The position numbers and the translations under genes are program-made. The notes below the pieces were generated by a model. It saw only the letters and a list, made by a program, of their open reading frames with translations. It was not told where the DNA came from and made no database searches. This document shows positions 42,243 through 50,291 of a stretch of DNA of 54,621 bases, one piece after another; position 1 is the first letter of the stretch, and each line of letters begins with the position of its first letter. Source of the stretch: Pelagibacteraceae bacterium (GTDB taxonomy: Bacteria; Pseudomonadota; Alphaproteobacteria; Pelagibacterales; Pelagibacteraceae); assembly GCA_002704145.1 (NCBI GenBank), contig PAFH01000015.1:7731-62351 (forward strand). The letters are read 5' to 3'.

Positions 42243-42836
42243 CTATCCGATTAAAAAAATTCCTAGTTTAGAAAAAAGATTTTTAGTTTCTAAATTTCCT
42301 CGTTTAATTAATGATGTTTTATCTCCATTTACGCCAATTACTTTTTTAATTTCGATTTTTTTTGTATCACAAAATATAAATAAATCTTTTATCGTACACA
42401 TATGTAAATTTGGAGTGTTGTACCATGTATTCGGTAAAGTTTTGGTTACTGGCATTTTTCCAAAAAATAACAATTTTGTTCTAACTTTCCAATAACCAAA
42501 ATTTGGTATGGAAATTACCACTGATTTTCCAATTCTTAAAAGCTCATTCAATACTTTTTCAGGATCATAGAAAGCTTGTAAAGTTTGACTTAAAACCACA
42601 TAATCAAAAGATTGATCAGGAAATTGATGAAGTTCAGTTTCAGCGTTACCTTGAATAACTGGTAAACCTTTTTGAATACACTGTTGCACTTTATCTTGAT
42701 TTATTTCCAATCCTCGCACTTCTATATTTTTCTCTTTATCTAGGAGATTCATAAGGGATCCATCTCCACATCCTACGTCAAGTACTCTGGTACTATTTGG
42801 TAGTAAGTCTGCTATTACTTTAAATTCTTTTTTCAT
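42243..42836 (-). CDS. metW: MetW, SAM-dependent methyltransferase-like partner of MetX
   Basis: MetW partners MetX in homoserine acetylation in many proteobacteria. Seen: Rossmann SAM motif STRVLDVGCGDGSLM, GNAETELHQFPDQSFDYVVLSQTLQ, and the family-specific SIPNFGYWKVR and NTWYNTPNLHMCTIKDL. The ATG at 42836 (MKKEFKVIADLLPNSTRVLD) fits homologues best and overlaps metX by 17 nt; in-frame ATGs at 42851 and 42863 would add short extensions. About 197 aa. Confidence 0.92.
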   Translation of the reverse strand: MKKEFKVIADLLPNSTRVLDVGCGDGSLMNLLDKEKNIEVRGLEINQDKVQQCIQKGLPVIQGNAETELHQFPDQSFDYVVLSQTLQAFYDPEKVLNELLRIGKSVVISIPNFGYWKVRTKLLFFGKMPVTKTLPNTWYNTPNLHMCTIKDLFIFCDTKKIEIKKVIGVNGDKTSLIKRGNLETKNLFSKLGIFLIG

Positions 42837-43959
42837 TTTTAAACTTGTCATACATTGAGTCAATAAAGCTTTTTAGTGTTTTTAAAAATTTAGGTTCTTC
42901 TAATAAAAAAGAATCATGCCCTTTGTCTGTAATTATTTCTGAATATGAAACATCTGCACCTGAAGCATTTAACGCTATAACTATATCTTTGTTATCTTTA
43001 GTTGTGTAAAGCCAATCAGAAGAAAAAGAAATTACTAAAAATTTTGTTTTTTGATCCTTAAAAGCTTCTATAATTCCTCCTTTAAATTGTTTAGAAAGAT
43101 CGAAGTAATCCATCGCTCTAGTTATATAAAGTACTGAGTTAGCATCAAATCTTTCAACAAATGCATAGCCTTGATGTCTTAAATAACTTTCTACTTGAAA
43201 ATCTGCATTAAAACTAAATTCATAATCTGCTTTCTCTTGCAATTTCCTTCCAAATTTTTCCTGCATACCTTTCTCTGATAAATAACTTATATGACCAACC
43301 ATTCTTGCAACAGCTAAACCGTTTTTGGGTTGAACATTTTTAAGGACATATTTGCCTTTATCCCATATAGGATCTGCCATGATGGCTTGACGCGCTAATT
43401 CGTTTAGAGCAATATTTTGTGCACTATGACTATAGCTGCAAGCTATTGGAATAGCAGAAAAAGTTTTGTTTGGAAATGTTGTGCAAAATTGCAATAATTG
43501 CATTCCACCCATTGACCCTCCAGTTGCGCATAAAAGTTTTTTAATTCCAAGGTGTTCTAACAAAGTCTCTTGAGCTCTGACCATATCTTTAATAGTGATA
43601 ACGGGAAAATCTAATCCAAATGGCTTTTTAGTTTCAGGATTAATATCTGTTGGCCCAAACGAACCCATACAACCACCAATTACATTTGCGCATATAACAA
43701 AATATTTATTTGTATCTATTGCTTTACCAGGCCCTACAGCTGTTACCCACCAACCTTCCTTATTAGTTATTGGGTTAGTACCAGTAATAAATTGATCTCC
43801 TGTTAAAGCATGAAAAACAAGAATTGCATTATTTTTATCTTCATTCAGTTCTCCATAAGTTTCATACGCAAGCGGAAAATTATTGATTTTTTTTCCACAG
43901 TCTAATTCAAGAGCACTTTTAATGTTAAGTTTTTTAATATTTTCAATTTTTTTATTCAT
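42820..43959 (-). CDS. metX: Homoserine O-acetyltransferase
   Basis: Alpha/beta-hydrolase fold enzyme that acetylates homoserine at the start of methionine synthesis. Seen: LAYETYGELNEDKNNAILV, HALTGDQFITG, nucleophile Ser149 in GGSMGGMQLLQ, and the catalytic histidine in GHDSFLLEEP. 379 aa. The ATG is preceded directly by an intrinsic terminator and a SAM-II aptamer, so expression should fall when S-adenosylmethionine is plentiful. It overlaps metW. Confidence 0.96.
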   Translation of the reverse strand: MNKKIENIKKLNIKSALELDCGKKINNFPLAYETYGELNEDKNNAILVFHALTGDQFITGTNPITNKEGWWVTAVGPGKAIDTNKYFVICANVIGGCMGSFGPTDINPETKKPFGLDFPVITIKDMVRAQETLLEHLGIKKLLCATGGSMGGMQLLQFCTTFPNKTFSAIPIACSYSHSAQNIALNELARQAIMADPIWDKGKYVLKNVQPKNGLAVARMVGHISYLSEKGMQEKFGRKLQEKADYEFSFNADFQVESYLRHQGYAFVERFDANSVLYITRAMDYFDLSKQFKGGIIEAFKDQKTKFLVISFSSDWLYTTKDNKDIVIALNASGADVSYSEIITDKGHDSFLLEEPKFLKTLKSFIDSMYDKFKNEKRI

Positions 43960-43961
43960 TC

Positions 43962-43988
43962 AAAAAAAAAGCCCAGCTAAACTGGGCT
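43962..43988 (-). terminator. Intrinsic terminator in the metX leader (riboswitch expression platform)
   Basis: In the transcript AGCCCAG-TTTAG-CTGGGCT forms a 7-bp GC-rich stem with a 5-nt loop, followed by nine Us that end 2 nt before the metX ATG. The loop and 3' stem contain UUUAGCU, complementary to AGCUAAA in the SAM-II aptamer, so an alternative antiterminator pairing exists. Confidence 0.88.
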
Positions 43989-43990
43989 AT

Positions 43991-44044
43991 CTCCTATTTA
44001 GCTACATTTATAAAGCGCCTGCAATTTGGTTAAATCGGCGCCTT
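43991..44044 (-). ncRNA. SAM-II riboswitch aptamer controlling metX
   Basis: The minus-strand sequence matches the SAM-II (metA motif) consensus: P1 stem AAGGCGC/GCGCUUU (44044-44038 and 44018-44012, one G-U pair), conserved loop CGAUUUAACCAAAUUGCAG between them, then AUAAAUGUAGCUAAAUAGG (pseudoknot strand 44005-43996). SAM-II is known from alphaproteobacterial and marine methionine genes. It sits between a sigma70-like promoter and the terminator, directly upstream of metX. Confidence 0.93.
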
Positions 44045-44051
44045 GATGAGA

Positions 44052-44080
44052 TTAATACTAAATAGTCGTAAACTTGTCAA
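44052..44080 (-). promoter_or_regulatory. Promoter of metX operon
   Basis: On the minus strand TTGACA (44080-44075), a 17-nt spacer and TATTAA (44057-44052) form a near-consensus sigma70-type promoter. The predicted start, about 44045, is exactly where the SAM-II P1 stem begins. Confidence 0.75.
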
Positions 44081-44137
44081 ATTCATATGTAATGAAACTA
44101 GCATTACTAAAGCTTTTTATATATTAATTTATTGATA

Positions 44138-45220
44138 ATGAATTTACCAAAGCCAAATAAAATTACTGCTGAGAAGTACGTCGCTGGAATGAGTTTATTT
44201 AACAAAAAAATTGCTCAGATCAAGCTCTCAGCCAATGAGTCAGCGCTTGGGCCTAGCCCTAAAGCAAAAAAAGAGTACCAAAAGGTATCCAAAAGTTTTG
44301 CACGATATCCAGACTCCGATGGGACATTTTTAAGAAAAGCTCTATCGGATAAATTCAAATTGGACAAAAATAGAATCATTTTAGGATCAGGATCAGATCA
44401 GATTTTTGAATTAATTTGTAAATCATTTTTAAAGAAAGGTGATGAAGTAATAGTACCTAAATATAGTTTTATTATTTATAGGATTTATAGCAAAATGAAC
44501 GGAGCAAAAGTTATATATTCTAAAGAAGATAATTTTACAGTTTCAGTGAAAGATATTTTAAAAAAGGTTACTAAAAAGACAAAAATTATTTTTTTAGCTA
44601 ATCCTAATAATCCAACTGGAACTTATGTTAAAAAAAGAGATTTACTATTTTTAAGAAAAAAATTACGAAGTAACATTTTATTAGTTGTAGACGATGCTTA
44701 TTTCGAATATGTAAAACAAAAAGATTATCTTCCGGCTTTAAAAATATTCACTAATTATAAAAATGTAGTAATGACAAGAACGTTTTCAAAAATTTATGGA
44801 TTAGCTGGGTTACGAGTAGGATGGGGGTATGGATCTAAAGAAATTATTGATGCACTCAAAAAGATTAAACCACCGTTTAATGTAAACAGACCAGCTTTAT
44901 TTGCTGCCTCCGCGGCAATTAAAGATCATGTTTGGCTTAATAAAGAAATTAACCACGTGAATAAATGGAACAAAAAAATGTATGATGATTTTAAAAAAAT
45001 GAAAATTGAAACTAACAAAAGTTTTACAAATTTTTTATTAGTTAATTTTGATAAAGTAAAGACTAGCTCTAATAAAGCTTTTAGATTGTTAGCTAATAAA
45101 GGAATTTTAGTTCGTAAAATGGACGTATATGGTATTAAAAATTCGCTAAGAATTACTATAGGCAAAAGTGAAGAAAATAGAAAATTAATTTTAAGAATGA
45201 AAAAAATTTTAAATGTTTAA
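44138..45220 (+). CDS. hisC: Histidinol-phosphate / aromatic aminotransferase
   Basis: Fold type I PLP aminotransferase of 360 aa. Seen: IKLSANESALGPSPKA, FARYPDSDGTFLRKALS, LGSGSDQIFELI, FLANPNNPTGTYV, VVDDAYFEYV and the PLP-lysine motif TFSKIYGLAGLRVGWGYG. The ATG at 44138 (MNLPKPNKIT) is preferred to an in-frame TTG two codons earlier. It overlaps tyrA by 8 nt, so it may act as an aromatic amino acid aminotransferase as well as in histidine synthesis (inference from context). Confidence 0.9.
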   Translation: MNLPKPNKITAEKYVAGMSLFNKKIAQIKLSANESALGPSPKAKKEYQKVSKSFARYPDSDGTFLRKALSDKFKLDKNRIILGSGSDQIFELICKSFLKKGDEVIVPKYSFIIYRIYSKMNGAKVIYSKEDNFTVSVKDILKKVTKKTKIIFLANPNNPTGTYVKKRDLLFLRKKLRSNILLVVDDAYFEYVKQKDYLPALKIFTNYKNVVMTRTFSKIYGLAGLRVGWGYGSKEIIDALKKIKPPFNVNRPALFAASAAIKDHVWLNKEINHVNKWNKKMYDDFKKMKIETNKSFTNFLLVNFDKVKTSSNKAFRLLANKGILVRKMDVYGIKNSLRITIGKSEENRKLILRMKKILNV

Positions 45221-46082
45221 TAAAATAAGTATCATTGGTTGCGGTTTGATAGGATCTTCTATTTTAAGAGCGGTAGAGGAAAAAAAATTATCTTCCGAGG
45301 TAAGTGTTTTCGATAAATCTAATCGTGTTAATGATTATTTAAAAAAAAATTTTTCAGCTTCAGTCTGTAATAATCCACTTGAGGCGGTTAAGAACTCCGA
45401 TTTAAATATTATTGCTTCTCCTTTAAGCAGTTATAAGGAAATATTACTTTCTATTAAATCTGAATTGAAAAAAAATTCGATTTTAACAGATACAGGATCT
45501 GCAAAAAAAGAGATAAACAAAATAATTAATAATTTAAATCTCAAAAATATTCATTGGATTGCGTCACACCCTATAGCTGGAACTGAACATAGCGGTCCTG
45601 AGTCAGGATTTTCAAATCTCTTTAAGAATAGATGGTGTATTTTATCAGCTGAAAAGAAAGTAAGTAAGGATCAAATCAGAGATCTTGAGAAGTTTTGGTC
45701 TAAACTTGGTAGCAAAACAAAATTTATGTCTTTTGAAGATCACGATTACGTTTTATCACTAACCAGTCATTTACCTCATGCAGTTGCATACAGTATTGTA
45801 AAAACTGCAATTAATAACGATGATAAATTTAAAAATGACGTAATTCAGTACAGTGCTGGTGGATTAAGAGATTTTACGAGAATAGCTGCATCAGATCCTT
45901 TAATGTGGAAAGATATTTTTATTGATAACAGTGATAACATTTTAAAGGTTTTAGATAATTATTCCAAAAATCTTGACGAAATTAAAATTGCTATTAAAAA
46001 TAAAGACAGTAAAAAGCTTTTAGAAATTTTTTCATCAACTAAAAAAGTGAGAAAAGAAATTATTGAAGCAGGGCAGGAATAG
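45213..46082 (+). CDS. tyrA: Prephenate/arogenate dehydrogenase
   Basis: NAD(P)-dependent oxidative decarboxylation of prephenate or arogenate in tyrosine synthesis. Seen: Rossmann ISIIGCGLIGSSILRAV, LTDTGSAKKEI, the ASHPIAGTEHSGPESGF substrate motif, SLTSHLPHAVAYSI and SAGGLRDFTRIAASDPLMWKDIF. 289 aa, so a single-domain enzyme without a chorismate mutase. It overlaps hisC and ends 1 nt from the convergent plsC. Confidence 0.94.
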   Translation: MFNKISIIGCGLIGSSILRAVEEKKLSSEVSVFDKSNRVNDYLKKNFSASVCNNPLEAVKNSDLNIIASPLSSYKEILLSIKSELKKNSILTDTGSAKKEINKIINNLNLKNIHWIASHPIAGTEHSGPESGFSNLFKNRWCILSAEKKVSKDQIRDLEKFWSKLGSKTKFMSFEDHDYVLSLTSHLPHAVAYSIVKTAINNDDKFKNDVIQYSAGGLRDFTRIAASDPLMWKDIFIDNSDNILKVLDNYSKNLDEIKIAIKNKDSKKLLEIFSSTKKVRKEIIEAGQE

Positions 46083-46083
46083 T

Positions 46084-46791
46084 TTAATAATATTTTTTAA
46101 TTTCAGTATAAATTTTATTTTCTATTTCTTTCGTAAATTCTTCATTATCTTTACCAGGCATTATTGGCTCTAAAAATGAAATATGAATATCTCCTGCAAA
46201 TTTCATAAAACTATTTTTTGGCCAAATTTTTCCTGAATTTAATGCAACAGGAATACAAGGCAAATTCAGCGCTTTGTATATCCGACCAACTCCTTTTTTG
46301 AAAGGAGCCTGCTCATCTAATTTTACTCGTGTTCCTTGGGGAAATATTAAAAGAGGTCTTTTACTTTCTTCTATTCTTTTTTTAATTTTATCGAAAAAAT
46401 TTAAATTTTCTTTTGTAGTCGTCTCTCTTATAATTGCTACTGAACCTATTTTTCTCAAATACAAACCAAATAAAGGAATACTTAAAAGTTCTTTTTTTAA
46501 AATAAATATTGGACCATCTAATGGAATTTGTAATGCAAAAGTCTCAAACATTGACTGATGAGCAGATGCAACAAAAAAACGATCAACTTTCTTCAAGTTT
46601 TCTTCACCATGAAATATAACCTTAGTATTCATTACAAGTTTTAAAGCTAAAACCATATATTTTGCGGATAATCTTCCAAAAAAAATTGTACATTTATCAG
46701 GCAGAACTAATGTAGGTATTGCCAAAATAAAAATTATAATAAGCCCAGAGTAAAGACAAATGTTAAAAATTAATGATCTGATAAATTGCAT
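46084..46791 (-). CDS. plsC: 1-acyl-sn-glycerol-3-phosphate acyltransferase
   Basis: Membrane acyltransferase making phosphatidic acid. Seen: N-terminal hydrophobic segment (about residues 8-30), VASAHQSMFETF (HX4D-type motif in the form H-Q-S-M-F-E), IFPQGTRVKLDEQAPFKKG (glycerol-phosphate binding region) and CIPVALNSGKIW. In motif I the usual Asp is Glu (HQSMFE), a known variant in this family. 235 aa. It starts at the lysA stop. Confidence 0.9.
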   Translation of the reverse strand: MQFIRSLIFNICLYSGLIIIFILAIPTLVLPDKCTIFFGRLSAKYMVLALKLVMNTKVIFHGEENLKKVDRFFVASAHQSMFETFALQIPLDGPIFILKKELLSIPLFGLYLRKIGSVAIIRETTTKENLNFFDKIKKRIEESKRPLLIFPQGTRVKLDEQAPFKKGVGRIYKALNLPCIPVALNSGKIWPKNSFMKFAGDIHISFLEPIMPGKDNEEFTKEIENKIYTEIKKYY

Positions 46792-48021
46792 TAAGAATTA
46801 ATCAATTTAAGTAAATTTTGTTTTCTTCTAATATATTTAAATTTATTTTTATTTATTAAAATTTCGGCGATTAAAGGCCTTGTGTTATAATTAGAAGATA
46901 ATGAGGATCCATAAGCTCCTACGTTAGTAATAGCAACATAATCATTTTCTCTTATTTTTTGATACTTTTTATAAATTCCAAATTTACAAGTACTTTCGCA
47001 AATTGGACCTACGAATTCAATAGTTCGACTTATTTTGGATGAATTTTTGGATATTGGGATAATCTTATGAAATGCATCATACAAAGCTGGTCGCATAAAA
47101 TCATTCATGCCTGCATCTAAAATTACAAAATTTTTATTTAATCCTTTTTTAATAAACTGCACTTTACTGATTAGTAGGCCTGTATTCCCAACTATCGACC
47201 TTCCCGGCTCAAAAATTATTTTACATTTTATTTTTCTTGCAAAATTATTTACTAAATTTGCATATATTTTTAAATTAATTGGTTTTTCTTTTTCTTTATA
47301 ATTAATTCCAAATCCACCACCTAAATCTACATATTTCAAATCTAATTTTAATTCTCTTATCAATTTACTCATTACGTTAAGTGTTTTTTTGAATGGGGCG
47401 TCATTTAAGATCTGACTTCCTATATGAACACTTAAAGCCTCTAGTTTTATATTTCTTAATTTATCAATTTCTTTTAGAAATAATTTAAAATTTTTAATTG
47501 ATAGACCAAACTTATTTTCTGCCTTACCGGTAGATATGTTTTTATGTGTTTTTGCATCGACATTTGGATTTAACCTAAACCCAATAGCGACTTTTTTTTT
47601 TTGATTTTTTTGCTAATGAATTTACCAGCTTTGCTTCACTCTCAGACTCACAATTGATTAGTAAAATTTTTTTACTAATCGCAATTTTTAACTCTTCTTC
47701 TGTTTTGCCAACTCCTGAAAAAACTATCTTTTTTGCTTTAATACCAGCTTTAAGAGCTTTTAAAAGTTCCCCTCCAGATACAACATCGGCTCCAGCTCCT
47801 TGTTTACCTAAAATCTTTAAAATCTTTACATTGCTATTAGATTTTGCGGCAAAACATACCAATGGATTGGTTTTTTTAAATACTTTAATAAAATTTAAAT
47901 AATTAGAAACTATTTGACTTTCTGAATAAATATAAAATGGCGTTTTATTCTTCTTTAAAAAATTCTTAATTGATATTCTCTCCAGAAATAAATTTTTACC
48001 TACATAGCTTAAATTTTGCAT
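46791..48021 (-). CDS. lysA: Diaminopimelate decarboxylase (frameshifted in a poly-A run)
   Basis: PLP-dependent last step of lysine synthesis. The first part (48021 down to about 47603) has TPFYIYSESQI, the PLP-lysine in VCFAAKSNSN, GAGADVVSGGEL and KIVFSGVGKTEEEL. It stops after an 11-A tract (plus-strand T run 47592-47602). The following frame continues with GFRLNPNVDAKTHKNISTG, SVHIGSQI, YVDLGGGFGI, FEPGRSIVGN, GPICESTCKFG and NVGAYGSSLSSNYN. Removing one A yields one 409-aa protein of normal length. It lies in argH-lptM-lysA, the standard order. Confidence 0.93.
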
Positions 48022-48025
48022 AAGA

Positions 48026-48136
48026 TTATAAAACTATTAGCGTCTGGCTAAGGGTTCCTTGATATTTGGGCTCAGATTTTTTTCCACATCCTGATAGAGT
48101 TAATATAATTATACAAATAGACACTAATATTTTCAT
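48026..48136 (-). CDS. lptM: Small lipoprotein (LptM-like)
   Basis: A 36-residue open frame starting with a four-base ATGA overlap with the argH stop. It has a short hydrophobic signal sequence ending in a lipobox, LTLSGC, then GKKSEPKYQGTLSQ. The position between argH and lysA and the CG-x-K-x-x-x-P pattern after the lipidated cysteine match LptM (YifL), a small lipoprotein that stabilises the LPS-transport complex LptDE in other proteobacteria. The name rests on position and motif, so function is inferred. Confidence 0.78.
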   Translation of the reverse strand: MKILVSICIIILTLSGCGKKSEPKYQGTLSQTLIVL

Positions 48137-49521
48137 TTAATTTCCTTTTTATATTTTTTTATCATCATTTTGACATTAGTAATAGAAGTTCCTCCATAGG
48201 ATCTTTTTGAATTCATTGAATTACTTACATTAAATATCTTTAACACTTTATTATCTAAATCCTTGTAAATCTTTTTTATTTCTTGCAAAGATAATTCTCC
48301 AAGAAATTTGTTTTTCTTTTCAGCAAAATTTACTAATTTTGCTGCAATTGCGTAAGACTCTCTAAAAGATAATTTTTTTTCTTTGACTAAATAATCCGCA
48401 AAATCAGTTGCAGTCGTATAACCTTTATTAGCCATTTTCAGCATATTTTTTTTATTTGGTCTTACTGAATTAATTAATTCAACACTTAAAAGCAATGAGT
48501 CATTTAAAGCATCAAATCCATCGAAGACAAGTTTCTTGTCATCTTGCAGATCTTTAAAATAAGACATTGGAAGTCCTTTCATTATAGTTAACATCGAATT
48601 TAAATTACCATAATTCAAACCAACTCTTCCTCTGATAAATTCAGCAGGATCAGGATTTTTCTTTTGTGGCATAATAGATGAACCTGTTAACATACTGTCA
48701 TCAAATGAAATTAAATCAAATGCATTTGAATTATAAATAATAAAGTCTTCAGCTAATCTTGATAAATGCATCGCACATAAAGCTGACGCATATAAAAAAT
48801 CTACTGCAAAATCTCTGTCTGCAACTGAGTCCAAAGAATTATCTGTTGGTTTCTTAAAACCAAGATGTTTTGAAGTATAATTTCTATCTATTTTATAAGA
48901 AGTTCCTGCTAGTGCTGCTGATCCTAATGGGCACTCATCTAAAAGTTTTATATTGTTTTCAAATCTTTTTACGTCTCTTTTAAACATCTCATAGTAAGAC
49001 AACAAATAATGTGCAAAAGAGATAGTTTGAGCATTTTTCAAATGCGTTAAGCCTGGCATTATTGTATCAGTATTTTTTTCAGCTTTTTTTATTAAGCTTT
49101 TCATCATAGAATAAATATTCTTGATAATCTCTCTAGATGATTTTTTAGTCCAAAGCTTAAAATCTGTTACAACTTGGTCATTTCTTGATCTTGCAGTATG
49201 CAAGTATCCTGCCGAAGAACCAATAATGTTGACTAATTTATTTTCGATATTAAGGTGAATATCTTCAAACTTTTCTTGAAATTTAAATTGCCCTCTATCT
49301 ATTTGAGATTTAATTTTTTTGAGGCCATTAATAATTTTAGTTCCGTCTTTGCTACCTATTATTTTTTGTCTCATAAGCATTTTAGCGTGAACTATAGACG
49401 CAGCTATATCTTGCTCGTAAAGTCTCTTATCTACGGTAATAGATGAGCCTATTTTCTGGAAAGATGCTGATGTCTTTCCTTTAAATCTGTTTGACCAAAC
49501 GGTTTTATTTTTATTTTTCAT
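48133..49521 (-). CDS. argH: Argininosuccinate lyase
   Basis: Cleaves argininosuccinate to arginine and fumarate. Fumarase/aspartase superfamily. Seen: VWSNRFKGKTSASFQ, HTARSRNDQVVTDF, PGLTHLKNAQTISFAHYLL and the signature GSSIMPQKKNPDPAE with the catalytic serine. 462 aa, normal. Its first codon is 30 nt from the divergent thioredoxin gene. First of argH-lptM-lysA-plsC. Confidence 0.97.
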   Translation of the reverse strand: MKNKNKTVWSNRFKGKTSASFQKIGSSITVDKRLYEQDIAASIVHAKMLMRQKIIGSKDGTKIINGLKKIKSQIDRGQFKFQEKFEDIHLNIENKLVNIIGSSAGYLHTARSRNDQVVTDFKLWTKKSSREIIKNIYSMMKSLIKKAEKNTDTIMPGLTHLKNAQTISFAHYLLSYYEMFKRDVKRFENNIKLLDECPLGSAALAGTSYKIDRNYTSKHLGFKKPTDNSLDSVADRDFAVDFLYASALCAMHLSRLAEDFIIYNSNAFDLISFDDSMLTGSSIMPQKKNPDPAEFIRGRVGLNYGNLNSMLTIMKGLPMSYFKDLQDDKKLVFDGFDALNDSLLLSVELINSVRPNKKNMLKMANKGYTTATDFADYLVKEKKLSFRESYAIAAKLVNFAEKKNKFLGELSLQEIKKIYKDLDNKVLKIFNVSNSMNSKRSYGGTSITNVKMMIKKYKKEIK

Positions 49522-49551
49522 TTTACTGTGTTATTTACAATTTAAATTAAT

Positions 49552-50079
49552 ATGAAAATTAGTAAATCTTTTAAAATCTATATTCACATAATATGTGTAT
49601 TTTTAATCAGTAAAAACGTTTTAGCTGATAATGATTTTTCTGAAAACATAGTTATTTACGAAAAACCAAAGGTTATTAAAGAACTAAAATTTAAAGATCT
49701 TAATCTTCAAGAAATTGATTTAACCAATAAAAAAGGCAATATAATGATACTAAATTTCTGGGCTACATGGTGCGCTCCCTGTAGAAGAGAAATGCCATCT
49801 TTAGAAAAACTCACACATGAATTCCCTGAAATTAAAGTATACGCAATAAATATGGAAAAACCTAATAAACTTAAAGCTCAGGATTTTTTCAAATTTATTG
49901 GAGTATTGAGTTTGGATATATATTTTGATCCAGAGTTGAAATTAGTGAAACAATTTAAGATGAGAGGTTTGCCAACTAGCATACTAATAGATAAAAAAGG
50001 AAAAGAATTTGGAAGAATCGTAGGAGAAATCGATTTTACTGATAAAAATTTTATTAAACTGTTAAAAAAATATATTTAA
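49552..50079 (+). CDS. TlpA-like thioredoxin-family protein
   Basis: Probable periplasmic thiol-disulfide reductase. An N-terminal hydrophobic segment (about residues 8-25, ending VLADND) looks like a signal peptide. Then come KGNIMILNFWATWCAPCRREMPSLEKL with the redox CAPC motif and a cis-proline region RGLPTSILIDKKG. 175 aa. In alphaproteobacteria a TlpA-like gene next to argH/lysA is common. Its 3' end overlaps the convergent HIG1 gene by 4 nt. Confidence 0.88.
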   Translation: MKISKSFKIYIHIICVFLISKNVLADNDFSENIVIYEKPKVIKELKFKDLNLQEIDLTNKKGNIMILNFWATWCAPCRREMPSLEKLTHEFPEIKVYAINMEKPNKLKAQDFFKFIGVLSLDIYFDPELKLVKQFKMRGLPTSILIDKKGKEFGRIVGEIDFTDKNFIKLLKKYI

Positions 50080-50276
50080 TCTTTTAAAAAATAGGCCATT
50101 AAAACTAATATAATGACCGCGATAAATTGTAATAGAACTCTTAACTGCATCAGTTTATTTGAATATTTTTTACTAGTCTTTCCACCTTTAAATAAAGTAT
50201 AAATACCCATTATTAAAACTACGGCCACAGCTCCAAGAAGAGAAAAGCCTATGAAATTAAATAAAAATTCTGTCAT
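50076..50276 (-). CDS. HIG1-domain twin transmembrane protein
   Basis: 66-aa protein with two hydrophobic segments (about residues 7-29 and 44-64) separated by a basic loop, GGKTSKKYSNKLMQLRVLLQ. The loop matches the HIG1/Rcf1-type motif of small membrane proteins linked to respiratory complexes in mitochondria and alphaproteobacteria. The start is only 15 nt from the divergent esterase start. Confidence 0.8.
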   Translation of the reverse strand: MTEFLFNFIGFSLLGAVAVVLIMGIYTLFKGGKTSKKYSNKLMQLRVLLQFIAVIILVLMAYFLKD

Positions 50277-50291
50277 GAACGATTTCTTTAT

